This document shows, in pieces, positions 20,406-23,845 of a stretch of 23,845 nucleotides of DNA. The DNA comes from a virus: positions 1 to 23,845 of the IMG/VR virus record IMGVR_UViG_3300046000_005483; one strand, 5' to 3'. The first letter of the stretch is position 1, and every line of letters starts with the position of its first letter. A program made the position numbers and the translations under genes. The notes beneath the pieces were generated by a model, which saw nothing but the letters and a program-made list of their open reading frames with translations, made no database searches and was not told where the DNA came from.

Positions 20406-21257
20406 ATGGCAATTTCATCCGCCCAAGCAATTTACGGCTTTAACTGCATCGGCACGTTTGCCGACACCGACCTGCAAGCCGGCACCGTTCAAATCGGACC
20501 CTCCCAAAAGTCGGTTTCGCTGACGACCGGCACAATCGGCTACGGCGTAAAAGCAGAGCTAACGACCTCGACAAACACGCTCACTCTCGACGTTCAAACC
20601 AACACCGCCAGCGGCACCGCTTACGTCGCAGGAACCGCCCAGGTCGAAACCGCTACCGTCGTTGCGGCGTCCGGGTGCACGAGCAACGGAAACTGCTCGC
20701 TGACCTTCACCTCCGCTGCCGTCACCGGCTCGCCCCTGACCGTCGTTGTTGCCCTTACAACCGCCAGCAACACTGCCACGCTTGTTGCTGCCGCTCTCGC
20801 CGCAGGATTGGCCGCAAACGCCGCCATCGCCGCCGTGTGGACCGTTACAAGCTCCGGGGCCGACATCCTGTTTACCCGCATCGTGGACGCCAACGGCTAC
20901 AAATACGCAAACGAGGCCGGAACCAACTTGGACATTCCCGCCGGCCTTGGTTTGACCGCCGCCGCAACATCCGCAAACACAACCGCAGGCGTTGTTACCA
21001 GCGGGACAAACATTACCGTTGGCGGCGATACAAAAGACTTCCGAGGCGCAGCACTGACCAGCATCACGACCCTCCAGGGCGTTTTGATTGACGTTGCAAG
21101 CGGCAGCGGAACTGCAACCAACGGCACGCAGGTGTTTTTGCTGCCGTATTTTTTCCAATCACTTACCGGCACAACTGGCACAATGCTGACTGCGGACCTT
21201 GTTATTACGGCAACCTCAGCCAAAACGCTTTTAAACATCACCGTAATCGGAAAGTAA
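20406..21257 (+). CDS. Ala/Thr-rich virion surface protein candidate
   Basis: 283 residues, very rich in Ala, Thr, Ser, Gly and Val (for example TATLVAAALAAGLAANAAIA), with almost no charged runs. A central stretch (about 78-180) has Cys pair CTSNGNC, and it is flanked by similar strand-rich parts (SVSLTTGTIGYGVKAELTTS before, ITVGGDTKDFRGAALTS after). That composition fits beta-sandwich decoration, spike or fibre proteins. It has its own leaderless-type promoter, so its amount could be set independently. Confidence 0.45.
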   Translation: MAISSAQAIYGFNCIGTFADTDLQAGTVQIGPSQKSVSLTTGTIGYGVKAELTTSTNTLTLDVQTNTASGTAYVAGTAQVETATVVAASGCTSNGNCSLTFTSAAVTGSPLTVVVALTTASNTATLVAAALAAGLAANAAIAAVWTVTSSGADILFTRIVDANGYKYANEAGTNLDIPAGLGLTAAATSANTTAGVVTSGTNITVGGDTKDFRGAALTSITTLQGVLIDVASGSGTATNGTQVFLLPYFFQSLTGTTGTMLTADLVITATSAKTLLNITVIGK

Positions 21258-21261
21258 GATC

Positions 21262-21609
21262 ATGGCAAAACCAGCAAGGGCAGAACTTGAGCCAATTGTC
21301 TATCGGGACACATGGGCCGGATTTACTGTGTCGGCATCCTCCACTGGATCGGCATTGGATTCCAACCTTTCCAGTGTTCGCATGTTTTTCCGAGATGGGG
21401 ACGGGGTCACTGGTCTTGAGCTAACCAGCGCAAATTCTAAGATTACTATCACCGACGCAAACGCATACGCGTTTACGGTTTTGCCAGTCAATCCGCTAAC
21501 TTTGGACATTGGCAATTGGTATTGGTCAATTGAGACAACTAACGCGCTTGGCATCATTAAAACCTACATCGTCGGGACTTTGGAAGTATTGAGCGACGCT
21601 ACTTTCTAA
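21262..21609 (+). CDS. Small beta-rich protein, BppU N-domain-like
   Basis: 115 residues, beta-sandwich-type: DTWAGFTVSASSTGSALDSN, VRMFFRDGDGVTGLELTS, and GNWYWSIETTNALGIIKTYI near the end. The FRD-G---EL-S and GNWYWSIET pattern resembles N-terminal domains of baseplate upper (BppU-type) and fibre-anchor proteins. It directly precedes the collagen-like fibre gene, so it may anchor the fibre. The assignment is tentative. Confidence 0.45.
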   Translation: MAKPARAELEPIVYRDTWAGFTVSASSTGSALDSNLSSVRMFFRDGDGVTGLELTSANSKITITDANAYAFTVLPVNPLTLDIGNWYWSIETTNALGIIKTYIVGTLEVLSDATF

Positions 21610-21613
21610 ATTT

Positions 21614-23131
21614 ATGGCCGAAACAATCACACTAATTTTGACTGAAGACGATGGAGAAACAATCACCGTTTCGCTTGACCAAGCAGCAACCGGCGCAACC
21701 GGCGCAACCGGCGCAACCGGCGCAACCGGCGCAACCGGAGCAACCGGCGCCCAAGGCGACCGCGCTGGACTAAAATACACTTTCGACAGCAACACAAATC
21801 CCGGTGCGCCAAGTCCAGGACATCTAAAATTTAACAGCGCAACTTTAAGCGCGGTCACCCAAATTGCCATTCGTGACACGGATTTCGACGGCACCGATAT
21901 TACCGCATTGCTGGCTTTGATTGACGACTCGACCTCGACGACAAAAGCCCGTGTGCTCATCCGTAGCAACTCAAACTCTGACGCCAGCAATTTCAACTTT
22001 CTGGTCACCAGCGTTACCGATGAGGGAAACCATTTCCACATCAATGGCACCTACGTTTCAGGCTCTGCATTTACGGACAACGAGGTTGTCACTTTTGATT
22101 TTTACATGACCGGCGACTTGGGCGCAACTGGCCCAGCACCATCCGGCACGGGATTCGTGAAGGTTGTTTCCGGCGTATTGCAGACGCCGAGCAACGCAAT
22201 AATCGTCACAAGCGTTAATGGCATTACAGTTACGCCGAATGGATCAGGCACCCTAACAATGGCGGGAAGCATTGACACGAGCAACAACGGCGGCAGCATA
22301 AATACCAGCAACGGCGGCAGCATTAACACAAGCGGTGATGGCGGCAGCATCAACACAACTGCACAGGGTTTTGTTGAATTTGGAAATGATGGTCAACGAA
22401 CATCTCTGGAAGGAGCTGCCACTGAAAATCGCACAATCGGTCTTCCAGACGCATCTGGCACCATCGCGCTAACCGCTAACAAACTCTCCGCCTTCGCCGC
22501 CACAACATCCGCCGAACTGGCAGGCGTGATTTCAAATGAGACAGGAACCGGATCGCTAGTTTTCGGAACGTCGCCGACGATTGACGCGCCTACGGTTTCC
22601 GGCGCAGCTCAATTCACGTCCACCACCCGCCCGACGAGCGCAGGTACAGGCACACCAGCGGCAACGAGCTTGATTACGCGAAATGACGTAGATGCACGCG
22701 TCGGAAGATCCGTCACCTTGGCGTCCGATTTAACTATCACTTCAAACGCTGTCGCGCAGGATGTCCCCAGCATGTCGCATACAGTTGAGGCAAACAAAAG
22801 CTATTCATTCGTCATCGTTATGGAGGTTTCTGAAAACGCATCGCCCAGAAACCAATCCTTCGAGTTCGGCATGCCGTCTGGCGGAGCGGTGATGCTTCAA
22901 CTACAGGCCACCGCTAGCGGGTCACCGGCAATTTACAATTACGGAAACTCAACATCCGTTCCTAATGCATTGGCGAGCGGAGCTTATGGAGGTGTCGTGA
23001 CGATTTCAGGGATGTTTACAAATTCCTCAACGGCTGGAAATTTAGTTTTTAAAGCCCGCCAAACAGTTTCATCCGCCACGGCAATGACTATAAAAAAGGG
23101 TGCTGTTTTTGCAATTTATCCCACATTTTAA
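21614..23131 (+). CDS. Collagen-like tail fibre / receptor-binding protein
   Basis: 505 residues. After a short N-terminal segment, residues about 25-48 are GAT collagen-type triplets (at least six) plus GAQ-GDR. Residues 218-249 hold four copies of GGSINTS-type repeats. The segment SAFAATTSAELAGVISNETG and GSLVFGTSP (292-321) is a motif common in phage fibres, and DASGTIALT precedes it. The C-terminal 120 residues (about 370-505) form a predicted beta-rich receptor-binding head. It trimerises and contacts the host surface. The two repeat tracts may vary by slippage. Confidence 0.8.
   Translation: MAETITLILTEDDGETITVSLDQAATGATGATGATGATGATGATGAQGDRAGLKYTFDSNTNPGAPSPGHLKFNSATLSAVTQIAIRDTDFDGTDITALLALIDDSTSTTKARVLIRSNSNSDASNFNFLVTSVTDEGNHFHINGTYVSGSAFTDNEVVTFDFYMTGDLGATGPAPSGTGFVKVVSGVLQTPSNAIIVTSVNGITVTPNGSGTLTMAGSIDTSNNGGSINTSNGGSINTSGDGGSINTTAQGFVEFGNDGQRTSLEGAATENRTIGLPDASGTIALTANKLSAFAATTSAELAGVISNETGTGSLVFGTSPTIDAPTVSGAAQFTSTTRPTSAGTGTPAATSLITRNDVDARVGRSVTLASDLTITSNAVAQDVPSMSHTVEANKSYSFVIVMEVSENASPRNQSFEFGMPSGGAVMLQLQATASGSPAIYNYGNSTSVPNALASGAYGGVVTISGMFTNSSTAGNLVFKARQTVSSATAMTIKKGAVFAIYPTF
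21686..21750 (+). repeat. 9-base tandem repeat GCAACCGGC (collagen-like GAT triplets)
   Basis: Six or seven near-identical units, with a single GCAACCGGA variant near the end. The 9-base period keeps frame, so strand slippage would change triplet number and fibre length. Confidence 0.85.
22265..22360 (+). repeat. GGCAGCATMAACAC-type repeats (GGSINTS)
   Basis: Four degenerate repeats of about 21-27 bases, encoding GSIDTSNNG, GSINTSNG, GSINTSGDG and GSINTT in the fibre. Unequal spacers differ by in-frame steps of three bases. Confidence 0.75.
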
Positions 23132-23173
23132 ACCAATTGCCTACGCATCACGCTTGTAAACTAAACATAACAC

Positions 23174-23500
23174 ATGGACACTCCACACAAAACCGCCGCC
23201 ACCATCGCCGAGATCATCGCCAGCGTGCCCGCCTTCGTCGTATCGCAGATGGCGCGAGCCTATGCGCTCGTGAATACGCCAGACCAGCAGCAAGACATCC
23301 TCGATGCCATGCCCGATTTTGGCATTACGCCAGCGCAGGCGTTGACGCTATACGCGACAATGAAAGGCGCGCTTTCATCTATCGGCCTTGCTGGAAACCT
23401 GCCGGAAGCGGACCTTACCATCTTCGTCCCACAGCCGGACGGATCGGTTCTATACGTTGCACCTCCTGCGCCGGCGCCGGAGCCTGAGCTTGAGTCGTGA
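23174..23500 (+). CDS. Small phage protein of unknown function
   Basis: 108 residues. It is helical in the first 70 (TAATIAEIIASVPAFVVSQM, then LVNTPDQQQDILDAMPDF) and ends in a Pro/Ala/Glu tail (PPAPAPEPELES). An overlapping 116-codon frame at 23137-23487 is Arg-rich and looks like a shadow. Position after the fibre suggests chaperone or lysis accessory, without proof. Confidence 0.5.
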   Translation: MDTPHKTAATIAEIIASVPAFVVSQMARAYALVNTPDQQQDILDAMPDFGITPAQALTLYATMKGALSSIGLAGNLPEADLTIFVPQPDGSVLYVAPPAPAPEPELES

Positions 23501-23523
23501 CATTCTAAAATCATCAAACCACC

Positions 23524-23811
23524 ATGTTCATCCCATTTGAACCAATCCTCGGATTCACCTGCGCGACGGTTTCGACCTTCGCGCTGTGGCTCGCCCAATC
23601 CGAAATGGCTATCCCAGAACCAGCGAAAGGATGGATCGAAACTGGCGGCACGGCTGGACTGATCGGCGGGTTGGCGTTCGGATGCATCACCCTCTGGAAA
23701 GCCAACCAGGTGCAAAAGAAGGAAATGGCAGAGTTAAACAAAGAAATCCGCTCTGACTGGAAAACGCAGAACGACCGACTGATTGCAACTCTTGAGAGAC
23801 TTGAAAAGTGA
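23524..23811 (+). CDS. Holin-like small membrane protein
   Basis: 95 residues. Two predicted TM segments (about 6-25 and 41-58) have a short loop with Pro residues, then a charged, heptad-like C-terminal tail (61-95). The size, two TMs and charged C-terminus fit class II holins, which open the inner membrane for endolysin. No endolysin gene is visible before the window ends, but one often follows. A TTGAGT box 34 bases upstream is too weak to call. Confidence 0.6.
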   Translation: MFIPFEPILGFTCATVSTFALWLAQSEMAIPEPAKGWIETGGTAGLIGGLAFGCITLWKANQVQKKEMAELNKEIRSDWKTQNDRLIATLERLEK

Positions 23812-23845
23812 ACTCCAACATCAAAACTAAAATGAACAAAATCGC
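23808..23845 (+). CDS. Start of a further gene, truncated by window end
   Basis: GTG 23808 overlaps the holin stop (GTGA), and an in-frame ATG follows at 23832 (MNKI...). Twelve codons are visible, with no stop. It would be the next gene of the lysis block; its nature cannot be told. Confidence 0.4.
   Translation, partial: MNSNIKTKMNKI

Noticed and set aside
20559-21158. 199-codon frame on the minus strand
   Set aside because: Extremely Gly/Cys-rich, antisense to the Ala/Thr-rich gene; a composition shadow.
21580-21614. TTGGAA 34 bases before the fibre gene start
   Set aside because: The -10 region is poor and a TTG at this spacing is expected by chance once in a window of this many genes.
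23115-23124. TTATCCCACA as a DnaA box
   Set aside because: One extra base relative to TTATCCACA, single copy, inside the end of the fibre gene.
23137-23487. 116-codon plus-strand frame starting TTG 23137
   Set aside because: Arg/His-rich translation overlapping the better-looking 23174 gene in another frame.
23490-23524. TTGAGT 34 bases before the holin-like gene
   Set aside because: The -10 position (CATCAA) is weak and the -35 differs; kept out for the same chance reason.

Overview
The window is a nearly gap-free piece of a tailed-phage or prophage genome with a lambda-like (siphophage) morphogenesis plan. Every credible gene is on the + strand, and genes mostly abut or overlap by 1-4 bases. 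No integrase, repressor, tRNA or rRNA was seen, so virus versus integrated prophage cannot be decided. The host is uncertain. Base composition is moderate in GC, and most starts lack a Shine-Dalgarno sequence, which suggests a host lineage that tolerates SD-independent initiation. My weak guess is a Verrucomicrobiota-type Gram-negative bacterium, but the sequence does not prove this.

Layout. 1-2720 is an early replication block: the C-terminal part of a replisome-organiser-like protein, a DnaC-type AAA+ ATPase, a stand-alone DnaA domain IV protein, an SSB-like protein, a 13-residue-repeat basic protein and an unknown protein. A hairpin-rich gap (2721-2953) follows, then an unknown gene with a possible winged helix and an HNH endonuclease next to the terminase genes. 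4819-10989 is packaging and head: TerS, TerL, a gpW-position protein, portal, a ClpP-like protease with a C-terminal scaffold-like region, and the major capsid protein, closed by a strong intrinsic terminator. 11095-13977 is an unusual insertion: a 745-residue glycosyltransferase/TPR-like/glycosyltransferase-like/methyltransferase fusion, a 60-residue MSKGSK-type protein and a second small glycosyltransferase. 13982-17772 holds connector and tail genes, a minimal ATP-dependent DNA ligase domain, and a gpG/gpGT-type frameshift gene with the slippery heptamer GGGAAAG. 17769-23131 encodes a short tape measure, distal tail proteins and a collagen-like fibre. The right end has a small unknown gene, a holin-like two-TM protein and the start of another gene.

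The most striking signal is a repeated promoter-like architecture. At five genes (3645, 7204, 13982, 14928, 20406) a TTGACA/TTGACT box begins exactly 34-35 bases before the start codon, and three of them share an extended TTTGACATYCGC. Two more genes (2954, 14358) have the same geometry with diverged boxes. If these are sigma70-type promoters, transcription would begin at or within a base or two of the start codon, giving leaderless mRNAs. At 2954 the whole 17-base spacer between the boxes is a perfect inverted repeat, a natural operator candidate.

Together the genes describe DNA replication, headful- or cos-type packaging, head and long-tail assembly, and probably modification of virion or host surface glycans by the phage-encoded transferase set. 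All functions are inferred from motifs and gene order; no similarity search was run.
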